The notes below the pieces were generated by a model, which ran no database searches, was not told where the DNA came from, and worked only from the letters and a program-made list of their open reading frames with translations. DNA of 64,000 nucleotides from Dichetophora obliterata (taxonomy: Eukaryota > Arthropoda > Insecta > Diptera > Sciomyzidae). Location: the NCBI GenBank assembly GCA_963920525.1, contig OY986435.1, forward strand, positions 273,761,348-273,825,347, read 5' to 3'. The position numbers and the translations under genes are program-made. Shown here in pieces: positions 23,338 to 34,349 of this stretch. Position 1 is the stretch's first letter, and every line of letters begins with the position of its first letter.

Positions 23338-23905
23338 TAACTTTTCATGTAAACAGTGGTGCGAGCCCGACCTACGAAAACAAGTATGTTATTATGTCTA
23401 CACATAAAACAACTTTTTTCAAAAAAAACCTTCTTCACGCCTTCTATGGTTTATACCAACGAACTGTTGGAGCCTAGATTGATTCGTGATAAAGAAGTAA
23501 ACAAAGAGCACAACAAACAAGTCTTTGCAGAATCAAGGCAGTCGCTTTTTTGAACCTTTGCTTTTTGCAAAGTAGTAGAAAAACATTGCTTTGAAGGCGA
23601 CATACAGCACATAATTCTGTTTTAATTTAACAGAAGGTGTTCGTATAAGCTTATCAAAGTGGATGGTACTGCAGAAACCACAGAAGACTACTGATGAGTT
23701 GATGTAGCTATCAACGAAACAGCTGTCTAGTCTGCTTGGTGGTTTGTTCTGCAAAGCACTTATTGTTGTTGCAACCTGTTGCTTCATGAACTTAATTGGC
23801 ATTAAGCTTATATATAATTCTAAAAAAATATAATTTTTTTAGAATTATTAAAAACAATATTGTAATGAAAATATGCCATCATTAACTTTTCATGTCAACA
23901 GAAAT
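23296..23905. repeat. About 50-bp direct repeats flanking a foldback-family fragment
   Basis: TATTGTAATGAAAATATG followed by TCATTAACTTTTCATGT occurs at about 23310-23352 and 23860-23902. Between them, 23640-23790 resembles the outer foldback arm at 3050-3230 (AGACTACTG, AACAGCTGTCTAGTCTGC, TTGTTGTTG). The direct repeats are too long for an ordinary target duplication. The ORF at 23533-23802 lies in this fragment and is not called. Confidence 0.55.
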
Positions 23906-24116
23906 AGGTTTTGCAAAAGTGCAATCGCAGTTTAGGGAACCTTGGGTTGAGAGAACTACTTGGTTGAGGGAACACGCAGTTTTTCCATTTACTGTACTCT
24001 GTAGAGGAAACTCTACAATTTCAAAAGTACTAAGTTGAGGAAACATAGATAAAAAAAGAGAATGTTATGAAACTATACATATATTTGTACATTTTACATG
24101 TTGAAGTACATATGTA

Positions 24117-24655
24117 CACCCTCCAGGAAAAATCAGAAGGCTTCCATCTTAAAGTGATAAAGATACATTCCCCACCGTATCTATCGGAAGCTTAAGGGTA
24201 GTTTTGTATTTATGTTGTTTCCAAACCGCTTCTTTAAGAATGCATGTGGAAACTTTTATTTACTGTCAAGCAATGACAACAGAAAATATTGATATCATTG
24301 TTTCCTAGCCGCTTATTATAGAATTCGATAGTCTAAAGGTAGCACGCTTGACTGTCGCTCAGGGGTCCAGGGTTTGAATCCTGGGCGGGCATTTTCATAA
24401 CAACGGAGAGGAATGTATTAATTTTTAGAATAGGGGAGAGGTCTGCTTCCAATTCACTTTTTAAGACAGCGGAGAGGAATGTTTCCACATTAAATTTTAA
24501 CACAGCGAAGAGGAGTATTTCCCTTTAATGACTTGCCATTTAAAAAAAGAAATGGAGTGTCCAACGGAAGGGAATGCTTCCTACATTCAATGGAATATTT
24601 CCTGTTTATATCCGGGAATGTTTCCATTTTCTGGAGAGCACTTTTACAGAATGTA
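24117..24655 (+). repeat. Dispersed repeat with tRNA-like core, copy 2
   Basis: Inverted relative to the copy at 10952-11470. It opens CACCCTCCAGGAAAA at about 24118 and closes CTCTCCAGAAAAT (inverted) at about 24650, giving imperfect terminal inverted repeats. It contains AACCGCTTC at 24215, the tRNA-like segment at 24322-24391, and the GCGGAGAGGAATG minisatellite at 24400-24520. No ORF is conserved between copies. Confidence 0.75.
24322..24391 (+). pseudogene. tRNA-like sequence inside the dispersed repeat (copy 2)
   Basis: A-box-like TAGTCTAAAGG (24329) and B-box-like GGGTTTGAATCC. The T stem CCAGG/CCTGG pairs perfectly, but the acceptor halves (AATTCGA and GCGGGCA) do not pair. Together with copy 1 this suggests a tRNA-derived ancestor whose stems are decaying independently. 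Not a functional tRNA gene. Confidence 0.6.
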
Positions 24656-24914
24656 TGTTTTATAGTTGTCCCTTGTTGTCTTTTTGTTACATTCTTAAAC
24701 TAAGTATGCTGTGGAAGCGAAAAGAAATCTTCCGTAAGAAATGCATTGCGTTTTTGACAGTGAAAAGGTAGCGAAATGTTTTTTGTTGGTTAGTACGCTG
24801 TTGAACCGAAAATTTTTTCAATGCAGCTAAGTTAATAACCACGATTGGAGAGTTAAAATGTTAAATTTCGCTGTCCGTACATTTAATTGGCGTGGAAAGT
24901 TGGCATTCAACAAT

Positions 24915-25260
24915 GGCCGCATTCAGCGCAGACAACTGTTGTGAACTGTAATGGTAGCGCTACCTTAGCAAGCGATGTTTCTGTCCGATTGTGTTCCTCA
25001 GAGAGATTTGAGACGTCAGAGATTTGAGACAATTTAATAATATATAATTTTTATGTAAATTTAATTTAATTAAAACGGTTTCTCACTTAAATTTGCTTTG
25101 TTATTTTTATGTTTTTTAATTTGACAGCATCAGTAGCAGCATCTGACAGTTAACTGAACTGTTGTGTTCATGTATCATTAAATTTTTTTTTGTTCGATTA
25201 AATGGCGTCTGCTATCTGATCATTTTGAGTTGCCAACTGTTGTCTGCGCTGAATGCGGCC
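24915..25260. mobile_element. MITE with terminal GGCCGCATTCAGCGCAGACAA repeats
   Basis: GGCCGCATTCAGCGCAGACA at 24915 is exactly inverted at about 25241-25260, with the match continuing imperfectly inward. AAT flanks both ends (24912-24914 and 25261-25263), a possible 3-bp duplication. The size, 346 bp, and absence of ORFs fit a non-autonomous element; a PIF/Harbinger link is a guess. Confidence 0.75.
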
Positions 25261-25946
25261 AATAATGTTCAACTAACACATTCAACAAACACGTAATGGT
25301 AAGTATACGTTAGTGTTGAGTCTACACCAAAATTTCACTTATAGAATTAAATGCCTACAAATTTTTGTTCCTACAGCATAGTAAGCTTTAAGAAAAAAAA
25401 AAGTTCACATGCAAAACAAAAGTTTGTCCAATGAGGAGTGTCTGTTGTGCTTACAATTACGAGACTTTCTTAACGCAGTCATATCGGTCATTCTTTTACA
25501 AATCGCACAATATTTGCAAAAAAATAAAATTTGACATTTTTAAATCGTCTGAAGTTTTTTTTTAATTATCTTTACGTAAAATAAGTTTACCGTGTGTCGG
25601 CCGGTAGGCCAAAATTTTGGAAAATGGCAACATTTTGTCAATGGCTGTTTTTTTTCTTATAAAAGATTAAAGAACCAAGGCATGCGCCTTATATAAACAA
25701 GGTTTGGTCTTTGATATGAAAGGAAAGGGTTAAATTTATTTAGAGGAATTGATGGAACCATACGTGAATTATTGATTAGGGGAAAAAAAGCGTGAAAGAC
25801 AATTTGTATTGCTTTTAACCGATGCTAGTGTTATGACCTTAGTTGTTCCTGTCCTTTAATTTCGCATTTTCCACAATTTAGTTGTACCTTTTTAGTTTTT
25901 CCATAATTCTTAAATGTGGGAAAGAACAAAGAAAGTGAAAAGAACC

Positions 25947-26020
25947 ATACCCGAGTACGGATTCGCACCAGGCACTTTTGGGTTGATAGTCTAGCGCACT
26001 CTCCCCTAGACTACAAAGGC
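25947..26020 (-). pseudogene. tRNA-like sequence
   Basis: On the minus strand A-box-like TAGTCTAGGGG and B-box-like GGTGCGAATCC are spaced as in a tRNA. The T and acceptor stems pair poorly. Probably the head of a SINE or a tRNA-derived repeat. No copy is seen elsewhere in the window. Confidence 0.45.
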
Positions 26021-26519
26021 CGAAAATTGTGTTACTTAAATCACAATTTCTCGGGTTATGCTATTACAATTTATTTCGTTTGGAGCCCGTAAGATAGATA
26101 ATTTATTGTTCTTTCATTTTACGGGACTTAAAATAAATGTATACAAATTGATTGAACTTTTTAAACGGCTTTTTTATGCCCTTAACCCATGAAAATGTCA
26201 AATGACACCACCAATCAATGCGCCATACTTTTTTACAAAATACAAAATTCTCAAAAAGCCATTTTTTTATAGATTTTATATAAATTTTTGTTCACCGTGC
26301 GCTGTTTGTTTATATAGCAGTGATGGCCAAACGCACACAACTAAAACAGCTTGCAGGTATGTGTACCGTTTTAAGTTTATGGTACGTACCAGTGCTGCAA
26401 AATCGACATTCATATTCAGAATTTTAGATACAACTGAATAACTACATAAGAATGCATTTAATGAATGCAAAATTGATTTATAAATAAAATTTTTAATGCA
26501 CATTCATTTATAAAGAAAT

Positions 26520-27205
26520 TATTAATTATGCATTTTAATTATTCATTTTCGTTATTCAGAATAATAAATAATTTTTTTTTATTCACAAATAATGCAGCTC
26601 ACAAAGAATTTCAGAATTTTAAATTATTCTTTTTTTATTCATTATTCATTTTTTATTCGTTATTGATTTTTTATTCATTATTCTTTTGTAATTCATTTTT
26701 CATTTTTTATTCATAATTCAGTTTTTATTCATTATGCTTTTGTTGTTCATTATTCTATTTTTATTCTTTATTCATTTTTTATTCATTATTAATTTTTTAT
26801 TCATTATTAATTTTTTATTCATTTTTAATTTTTTATTCATTATTAATTATTTATTTATTATTCATTTGTTATTCTTTATGTTATTCTTTATTTATGAATA
26901 AAAAATTAATAAAATTTTTTATTCATAAATAAAAAATGAATAACAAATGAATAAAGAATAAAAAATTATTAATGAGAAAATAATGAGTAAGAACTAAATA
27001 ACGAATAAGAAAGGAATAACGAAAAAGAAAAGAATAATGAATAACAAATGAATAATAAATAAAACATTAATAATTAAAAGAAGAATAACTGAAAATTCTG
27101 AAATTCTTTGTGATTGTCATTCTTTGTGAATACCATTCAAATGAATAAAAAATTGATTCATTATTCTGAATAACGAAAAAGAATAATTGAAATGTATAAT
27201 TAGGT
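26520..27205. mobile_element. Foldback element with TTATTCATTTTT minisatellite arms
   Basis: 26530-26630 (TTATTCAGAATAAT, CACAAAGAATTTCAGAATTTT) matches the inverted complement of 27085-27200. Inside the arms are arrays of 9-12-bp ATTCATTTTTT units (26630-26870) and their complements (26890-27070). The element is close to a perfect AT-rich hairpin of about 680 bp. The ORF at 26528-26716 is an artefact of the array. Confidence 0.8.
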
Positions 27206-27680
27206 AGGATCACATAATTTCAGACTGGAAAACTGTGCGATTTTTAATACAAATTGTTCAATTTTTATACATTAATTTAAAGAATTTATTAAAGTTCGGT
27301 GAAGTACATACATACAGACAGTATGAAATTCTGTAAACTGGAATAGCATATTTTGATTAGTTTTTGCTGAAATCTAGCATAATTTTGAAGTGGCTGAGAA
27401 TCATGCGCAAGTTTTTCTTAACCACTATACAAATTTAGCAAACAGTTTTTTCCGTGATATCAATATCTCTTTCTCGCTAACAATCTATAAATCTAACTCA
27501 TTTTCTGTGTGCTTAAAATACCTTTACACTTCGAGAACAATGCATTTAGTTTAATGTACAAATGCAATATTGTGAATTTATAAAGAATATTAATTTTAAC
27601 TATATGAAAGGTAATTAAAAAAGCTAACTTTTATGTCATTTTTTGATTAATTAATATAACAATAAATTCACATTTTAAAG

Positions 27681-27711
27681 GTTATCCCTATTAATTTGGC
27701 CACCTACTTTA
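27681..27711. repeat. Terminal-repeat-like fragment shared with 55762-55790
   Basis: CCCTATTAATTTGGCCACC occurs here and, inverted, at about 55763-55781. Such a block resembles the end of a Tc1-like element, but no transposase or second end lies next to either copy. Confidence 0.4.
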
Positions 27712-27884
27712 TATCGATGGTTAAGCGCACAAAAGTGATAAGTGAACATTTTTAAATTTCCAGAACTGCTGTTTCTTAGTTTTGTTTTTATTAATGGTCT
27801 GAAAATTTTCTTTCAGCATTGATTGAACTGTAAACAAGTGTCATTAAATTTTTAACAAATTTTGTTAGTTCTATATAACGTGCC

Positions 27885-28560
27885 GCATTTACGCTGCAAC
27901 CACAGCAAAGCTGGAAGTATAATGTATTGAACACATTGACGACAACAGCAACAGTGCGTCAAATGTCAAATTATTTTTACATGCTTTTCTTATGGAGGTG
28001 AAAGTGGTGAAAATGTTGCAACGATAATGAGTGATTGCAACAAAGTCGCTGTCGTCAGTTTAGAATTTTTTCCTAATTTGACGTGCGACAACAGAGCAAT
28101 ATAAGTATTTGTGTATACGTGAATGAAACAATCTAATGATACTTCAAGATTGTTGTTTCTTTCTTCATGTTGTTTCGCACTGTTGCAGTCGTCGTCAATG
28201 TGTTCAGTACATAACTTGGAAGTTTTTGACAGCTATCACGATGAAGTCGCACCGTGTGTGTCGAAGCTAAGCGACTCATTGACAGTTGCAACTCCGGTTG
28301 CAGCAAAATAAAAATCTTAATGAGCCCCATACACGCTGCAACCAAAGCAAAGCTGGAAGGGTAACTTAGAAGTTTTGGAATGTTATTGCAATGAAGTCGC
28401 AGCTTGTGTGTCGATCTTCCGCAACTCATTGAATGTTACAACTTAGGTTGCAGCAATATTAAAATCGTTTAATATTTTGGTCACAGTTGCTTTTTTTTTG
28501 CTGCGTTGCAGCGTGTATGGCAAAATGGATTGCTGCAACCATCGCAGCGTGTGTGTCAAA
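27885..28560. repeat. Cluster of GTTGCAGCGTGTATGG-type inverted and direct repeats
   Basis: ACACATTGACGACAACAGCA (27931) is inverted at about 28182-28203, forming a hairpin. A unit of about 150 bp (TTGGAAGTTTT, ATGAAGTCGCA, TGTGTGTCG, GTTGCAGCAA) is repeated at 28216 and 28367. CATACACGCTGCAACC at 28327 is inverted at about 28503-28518. It reads as nested or tandem copies of a small inverted-repeat element. No coding. Confidence 0.6.
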
Positions 28561-28599
28561 CGTATTAAAAAAGACGTAATCAGTTTTGCTCGGTCACGG

Positions 28600-29208
28600 A
28601 TGCTTTAATTCGGTCACTGGTTGCAGTTCCACTTATGTTTTGGTTGCAGTGTGTATCTGCCGCATCAAAGTTTTCTTCCATGTCGCTTTTTAGGCCAAAT
28701 TAAGAAAATTTTAGTGTTTTTCATTGGGCTAGGCAGGGTTGTTTTTTCGTGGCAAACAAGTTGGATAACATTGAAAAAGGCCAATAATTTTAATACGGTT
28801 TTGCAAGTAACACAAAACAGTGTATCTTTAACGAAGAGTGAGGGAACATTTAAAAATAACGATTTGTTTTGTTTCGACACGTTTTCAGAATGAAAAAAAA
28901 TTTAGCAGTTTTGGTAAAATTTTCACATTTTAGCAACGCTGGATATAATAGATGCCGGCATTCATAGCTGATTTAAAATAAATATGTTTGCTTGAGTTTT
29001 AAAATAATGCTTGTAGATTTATAAATTTTTAGGAAAAAGGCAGTTGTCAATGTTATCTGCATGTAACCTTTAATGCGTGGGAGAGAAAGGTTTCTCAAGG
29101 CTCAACAAGTTTATTTTGCTTGTTTTTTATGAAGAATACGAATAAGGGATCTTTAAAAATTTGATTTGACTTGAAGTCGTTAATGAGGCTTATCTTTTGA
29201 AATTTATA
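28600..29208. other. Unassigned sequence
   Basis: Overlapping ORFs in opposite directions at 28621-28893 show no motif. No other feature is supported. Confidence 0.4.
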
Positions 29209-29216
29209 TTATAGAG

Positions 29217-29861
29217 CAGGAGTGCGCAAAAGACCACCCATGGGCGGAGAGCTTTCATCCGCATTTGTTGACATGAAAAAAAAGCTTTCAGTAGCTATCC
29301 AGACTTCTAAGGTCGCTGCTTAAAATGTTTTTGTTTTTACGTAAATTATGCACTAAAAAAAAAAGGATACAAACTAAACAAATATGAAAGTTTAAAATTT
29401 TCCTTTTTATTGTAATATTATATAAGTATATTTCTTTTTATTGTTTGAAGCATAAATTTATTTTTTTTACTATAGCTGAAGAACTGTTAAAAACCCCTAA
29501 AAGAACTCTTAAAAATGTATGCTCAACAAGTCTTGTATAAATAAGAATTAAAAATATTTGAATAAATTTTATTTTCGGTTACAAAAATAAGAGTTAAGCA
29601 AAATAAAAATTCCAACAAAAAAATAAATCAAAGATAGTTTATTAAGTTTAATCTTCACCTCATGTAGATTACGCATACAAAAAAAAAAAAACGGAACAGC
29701 AAGCAATCGCAACCTACTAGCATGAAGTCTGGACAGATATTGAAATTTTATATCTTTCGTTTCGTTGTTGAACTCGTGAATTTTTTCTTGTGCAAACTTT
29801 TAAAAGCAAAAGCCTTACAAAACAAACATAAAAGTGCGTATGTATATGTGTGCCACCCCTG
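29217..29861. mobile_element. hAT-type MITE with a perfect 8-bp target duplication
   Basis: The ends are CAGGAGTGCGCAAA (29217) and, inverted, CAGGGGTGGCACAC, matching the classical hAT terminal pattern. TTATAGAG flanks both sides (29209-29216 and 29862-29869) and fits the hAT preference for T at position 2 and A at position 7. Internal inverted blocks (CTATCCAGACTTC and GAAGTCTGGACAGAT) add a second hairpin. It is 645 bp with no transposase, hence non-autonomous. Confidence 0.9.
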
Positions 29862-29889
29862 TTATAGAGTCTAAAAAATTGGGGAAAAA

Positions 29890-30820
29890 ATATCACCTTT
29901 CCAGAAGTCTTGTTTAGACTATGTTTTTAAACTCTACATGATATAAGCATGGAAATTGGTATGAAGCCATTATTTACTAACAAAATTTTGCTGAAATTTA
30001 AACATTGACCTCCCACACAACTCGATTGGTTTAAGTGTTTTAGCTCTTGAACTATATACGATAAAGCATGGAAGAAACTTCCATATATATTGAATCATTT
30101 ATTTAATTTAACTCTTATGCTTTACATGACAAAGCACGGAAATTTAATATGAAGCCATTATTTACTAGCTTATTTTGCTGAAATAAGAATATTGATGTTG
30201 AAAACGGGTGAATGGCACCTCCCATACAACTCGAATAAAAAAATGTCTTAGATCTTGAATCTTATACGCTGCAGCAAGAAGCTCAGTAAAAGACCATTAA
30301 TTAGTAACACTATCGTACTAAAAAAATTGGTGAATATTTAAAAAGAAGGTGTGCCACCTCTTTTTCTAATGCCTTTGCTCTTAAACTATATACGAAAGAG
30401 CATTTGAACTCGGCATGAAGCAAGCATCCACTAGCGTAATTTTTCTCAAAAACATTATGGACGTTGAAAATGGGGCGGTGCACCTCCGATAAAACTTAAA
30501 GTGAACTTAAAACTTTTCTTCCTGAAAATGATTGTGGACATTGATAAAAGTTTTTGATGAATGCCTTACAACTCGAATTTTTTATTTAGTTAAGGCCTTG
30601 AGCTAAACGCGATAGAGCACGGAAACATGATATGAACCCAAAACTCATTTACGTAATTTTATTCAAAAAATGTTTACGATCATTGTAAGAAATGACATAG
30701 AGCTGCCCTTTTAATTGTACTTTTTTATGATTTAGCTTTTGATCTTTACAAAAAACGCATGAAAACTTAGTATTGAACGTGAACTCGCCATCGTTATTTT
30801 ACTAAAAAAATTGTAAAAAT
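29890..30820. repeat. Degenerate tandem array, unit roughly 150-185 bp
   Basis: Recurring order: TTGAACTATATACGATA-like, AGCATGGAA-like, TATGAAGCCATTATTTACTA-like, an ATTGATGTTGAAAA-like block, then CACCTCCCATACAACTCG. Copies are seen near 29920, 30045, 30110, 30255, 30385 and 30600, strongly diverged. It may be a decayed satellite or the body of an old element. Confidence 0.65.
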
Positions 30821-30930
30821 TGTAAGGGAAAGCTTAAAACTAAAATTTGTATTTCTAAATATGCATATGCAGTAGCAGAGCATTGCACGAACATAATATT
30901 AGAATTTTTCTAACAAACGAACAACATTTT

Positions 30931-31110
30931 ACTGCATTTTCTGTATCACGAAGATGCACACCAACGATGAGAAAGACACGAGAGGCAATACATACTTTCT
31001 TCCATACAAAATTGTATTGCTTCTCGTGTCTTTCTTCCATACAAAATTGTTTTGATTTTCGTATCTTTCTCATCGTTGGTGTGCTGTTTTGTGATGCAGA
31101 ATAATGCAGT
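30931..31110. repeat. Perfectible hairpin with nested inner palindrome
   Basis: ACTGCATTTTCTG...CACACCAACGATGAGAAAGA (30931-30977) is inverted at 31055-31110. Inside, GAGGCAATAC is inverted as GTATTGCTTCTC. TTCTTCCATACAAAATTGT is present twice directly (30999 and 31033). It borders the ACGAACGA minisatellite. Confidence 0.75.
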
Positions 31111-31112
31111 AG

Positions 31113-31160
31113 TTTCTATTTTCTACGAATGAACATTTATTTTCTACGTACGAACGAACA
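31113..31160. repeat. CTATTTTCTACGAACGAAC minisatellite, left block
   Basis: Two units, related to the larger block at 34591-34760 and separated from it by the hAT-like element at 31190-34249 and a further hAT-family fragment. Confidence 0.7.
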
Positions 31161-31974
31161 CACTCTACTCACATTTTTAGTCCTGCTACCAGTGTGGCCA
31201 TTTAAGCCTTTTCGAGGCTAGATTTAGCCTATTTTTTAGCATATTACCCTGTAAATTTACGATATAGCTTTATGGCTTTTTTAGCCTTTTTGCCCATTGA
31301 AAACAGTTTTTTTTCTTCTTTTGCGAACTGTCAAAAACGTAGCTTTACCCTGTAGTTCGGTGGACCCACTTATTGGTATAAGAATTTACATATCCTCAGT
31401 GGTAGGGCCATGCCCTTCACCTCGTATTTTGTAGTCCTCATGGACTTTAAAATTCTTCTGTCCCATTGAGCCATACTGATAAATGGCATGTACAAAGGGA
31501 TATGTTGCCATCAGCCAAACTACACGATACTTATAAAAATATCCTGTAGATTTATTTTACTACGCAATTGATTTCCGATACTGAAAATAGTCTTGACAGC
31601 ATAATAATAGACGAGTCTACTGTCATTTCTGTAAAAAACGATAGTAAAAACCGACAGCACATATCAAATTGTTTGAAATTGGTAGAATTGGAAGAATCTA
31701 CTGCGGGGGCATTATAAATATCATTTTAAAAAACCTCATGAATTTAAATTAAGTAAAGCTAATTTAAAAAAACCAGGAACAGCAGGACCTTCAAAGTGCT
31801 GAACAACGGTTTCAAAACTTTTTGAAGCGAAGCTTTTTACGCCTCGTTTTGTGATTTGCATGAGTGAAATCTGAAAAACGACACTTTTTTCCATACACCT
31901 TTTTCTCAAAATTGTTGTTGTTTTTTTACTTGCATCTATTGCAACAAGAGATATAAAATTTAAAATATTTCTTT

Positions 31975-32040
31975 GCAAGCGTGAGGATCGAACTCGCACC
32001 TTCCGATTTAGAGTTCTACGCACTAACCACTACTTCAAAT
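31975..32040 (-). pseudogene. tRNA-like sequence, probable SINE head
   Basis: On the minus strand TAGTGGTTAGTGCG (D-arm-like) and GAGTTCGATCC (B-box-like) have tRNA spacing. The anticodon stem does not pair. The sequence continues 3' into a possible SINE body (31740-31970). The ORF at 31736-32023 covers this region and is probably not a gene. Confidence 0.5.
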
Positions 32041-32201
32041 CAACTCTATCTGATACGATGTGATTCATTCAATATTAACTGAAGCTATTTTGCAGTAGAT
32101 GACGGGAATTAAGTAAAGGGATTGTTCATTAGCTGCTATTCAATATTCTATTGTGAATGCGTGTAGCTATAATGCAGCAGATCACAATTATCGATAAAAT
32201 A

Positions 32202-32629
32202 CTACGGTTCCATGGCGAGTTAAGTCGAGGTTGACTCGGGATTAACTTCCGATGGAAACGCGAGTTGAGTTGAATTTCGTTAAATCCACGAAACTTCTTA
32301 GATTTAACTAATTGCTCAACTGGTGAGTGAGGTTTTATTGATTTTTTGTTATTTTATTTTATTTCTGTCACTGCGCTGACATAAAATGTAACAAACCATT
32401 CAGCACGCACACAAAGTAGCGGAAACTAATACTGATCAAAGACTCAATATGTTTAGTAGGTTTTGCACCTTCTGAACGCACACATTTATACTAAGAAAAA
32501 AATTTCGAATAGAATGACCGAAGTCCAACTCGACTCAATGTTGTGCATGGAAACACTTTCGAGCTAGAAACGCCATTATGTCAACTTGAAGAAAACCTAA
32601 CCAAGGATCAACTCACCATGGAAACGTAG
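32202..32629. mobile_element. MITE with CTACGnTTCCATGG terminal repeats and TA flanks
   Basis: CTACGGTTCCATGGCGAGTT at the left is inverted at the right as CTACGTTTCCATGGTGAGTT. TA lies immediately outside both ends (32200-32201 and 32630-32631). Length 428 bp, non-coding. A TA duplication suggests a Tc1/mariner-mobilised MITE. It is nested in the hAT-like element. Confidence 0.8.
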
Positions 32630-32639
32630 TAAAAAGCTT

Positions 32640-34040
32640 TTTGCATTAGCTATCCAAACAACAAAAGTAGCAAGGTTCTATTAAATGGTTGGATTTTAAT
32701 TGCAATTCAGAATGTTCATGAGTTCATGAATGTTCATGAATGTTCATAGGCACTTAAGGCAAGGATGGTGGTTTAGCGCTCGAAAATTTAAGATTTTTTT
32801 AAAAAGTTAATATATTGAACAACATATTTAAACTTTTAAGGTGTATTGTAACTCTCATTCATCATAAAAAAATATTTTTTTTTAATTTAAAAAATTGTTG
32901 ATCTTGTTAAAAATGTCTAGAAAAAAGATATGAAAAATTGACAGAATGACGCGCTTTTGAAAATTAAGTTCTTAAAACAGCTTTTTTTCTACCGGTTATT
33001 AAGATTAAAATATACAATGTTTTTTAAATAAAACTTTGATTCTAGTTCCAGCAATAGCCACCGTTGTTATGAATAGCTGATAAAAGTAGTTTCGAGATAA
33101 ATGAGTGTAAAGAGAATGAATGTAGACGAAACACTGTGGCGCGACATCTACTAAAATGGCTGTAGAAGTGAAAATACAATGTTCAGTTGCTTTTTGACAA
33201 GACGTAATATAAAGTAACGTAGAAATCTAAAATCCACGAATCTGTACGTCCCGTCACGTTACGTTACGTTTATTAAAACCACTTGTATAAGAAAGCATTG
33301 TTTCAAAAAATAAGTGAAGGAACGCACTACTCAAGTGACATTAGATCACATTACGTTACTTCAATTATAATTGGACATTAACGTCAGAAAGTCTATACTT
33401 TTGAAATATAAAAAAAATCAGTTTCATAAAAATTCTAAGCCTTAAACAAAGCTGTTTTGATAAATATAATTTGCAAATGACAAGCGGTCCAAATATTTGC
33501 ACAACAAGATTAGGACATTTCATCTATATAATATTCGTTTGATATTTTAGATATTAAAACCCAATAATTTCATTAAAATTTACAAAAATAATTCAAAATT
33601 AATGTAAAATAATAATGTAAGGTATTAACATTTACTGGTGAAAAAAAATTTTTTTAGTTAACATTAGGTATTTAAAATTTTTCAATTTAAAAATTTTTTT
33701 ATTAAAAAACTATTAAATAATGGAACGTATAAAACTGCAAAAATGCTCCGCTTCTCTCGTGTGTCCAGTGACGCATCTGTTTTTTATTTTATTTACTTTT
33801 TTTAATTAGTTTTTTTAAAGTTAATATCTGGTGGGTGAGAACTAGAACGGGGTATTTGGTGTTAATGACCTTTGGAGCAGAAAAATTTGTCTCCTCAAGA
33901 CACAAACATCGATATATGTATTATACTTTAAGATCGAACTCTTAATGCCGAAGCTATGATGAAAAATTTTAATAGTTCTACTGGAGCGATTGAAATACTT
34001 GCATAGGAAAAGGTTAATTATTTTTTGCGAGCTTTAATTT
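32640..34040. other. Interior of the hAT-like element, nothing coding recognised
   Basis: AT-rich with ACGTTACGTTACGT-like runs at 33240-33270. No ORF above about 60 codons and no transposase motif on either strand. Confidence 0.45.
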
Positions 34041-34349
34041 TCTGACATTAGTGGTACATTAGGTTGGTAAATACTGAGATTTGTTCGATTCTGGTACTAT
34101 CTAGTACCTATATTAAAAATATATGTTTTGCTAGAAATTAAATTAAAGCCTTAAAATGGTATGACAAACATCGGGTGGTTTTATAGCTTGTTTTAACTTT
34201 TTTTTTGGCCGGTTTAGCTTTCTTTTTTGTTATGCTCGTGGCCACACTGCTTGCTACACTTTCTTATTCTCTTTTACAAATCTCTCATCATTATTATCTT
34301 CAAATAAATCTTCATAATTTAGTTGTGCTTGCTTCTTGCTTATGCCAGG

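Larger units (their letters stand above)
20290..23340 (-). mobile_element. Jockey-group LINE, 5'-truncated and internally deleted
   Basis: A single minus-strand retrotransposon copy with its parts in the expected order: ORF1 C-terminus (23337-22990), endonuclease (22960-22476), linker (22475-21812) and reverse transcriptase (21812-20310). Each part is broken by stops or frameshifts. No poly(A) or simple-repeat tail is obvious at the low-coordinate end. Confidence 0.9.
31190..34249. mobile_element. hAT-like element, 3.06 kb, no intact transposase
   Basis: CAGTGTGGCCATTTAAGCC at the left and, inverted, CAGTGTGGCCACGAGCATAA at the right. The flanking octamers CCTGCTAC (31182-31189) and CTTGCTAC (34250-34257) agree at seven of eight positions. 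Both ends are rich in short AAGCTAAA/AAAAGGCT-like repeats. Within it lie a tRNA-like sequence and a TA-flanked MITE. I see no hAT transposase motif in the interior, so it is probably non-autonomous and enlarged by later insertions. Confidence 0.7.

Noticed and set aside
26528..26716. Phe/Ser-rich ORF
   Set aside because: Artefact of the TTATTCATTTTT array.
28133..28429. Minus-strand ORF of 98 codons overlapping a plus-strand ORF
   Set aside because: Both lie in a cluster of inverted and tandem GTTGCAGCG-type repeats, which accounts for the shared peptide patterns.
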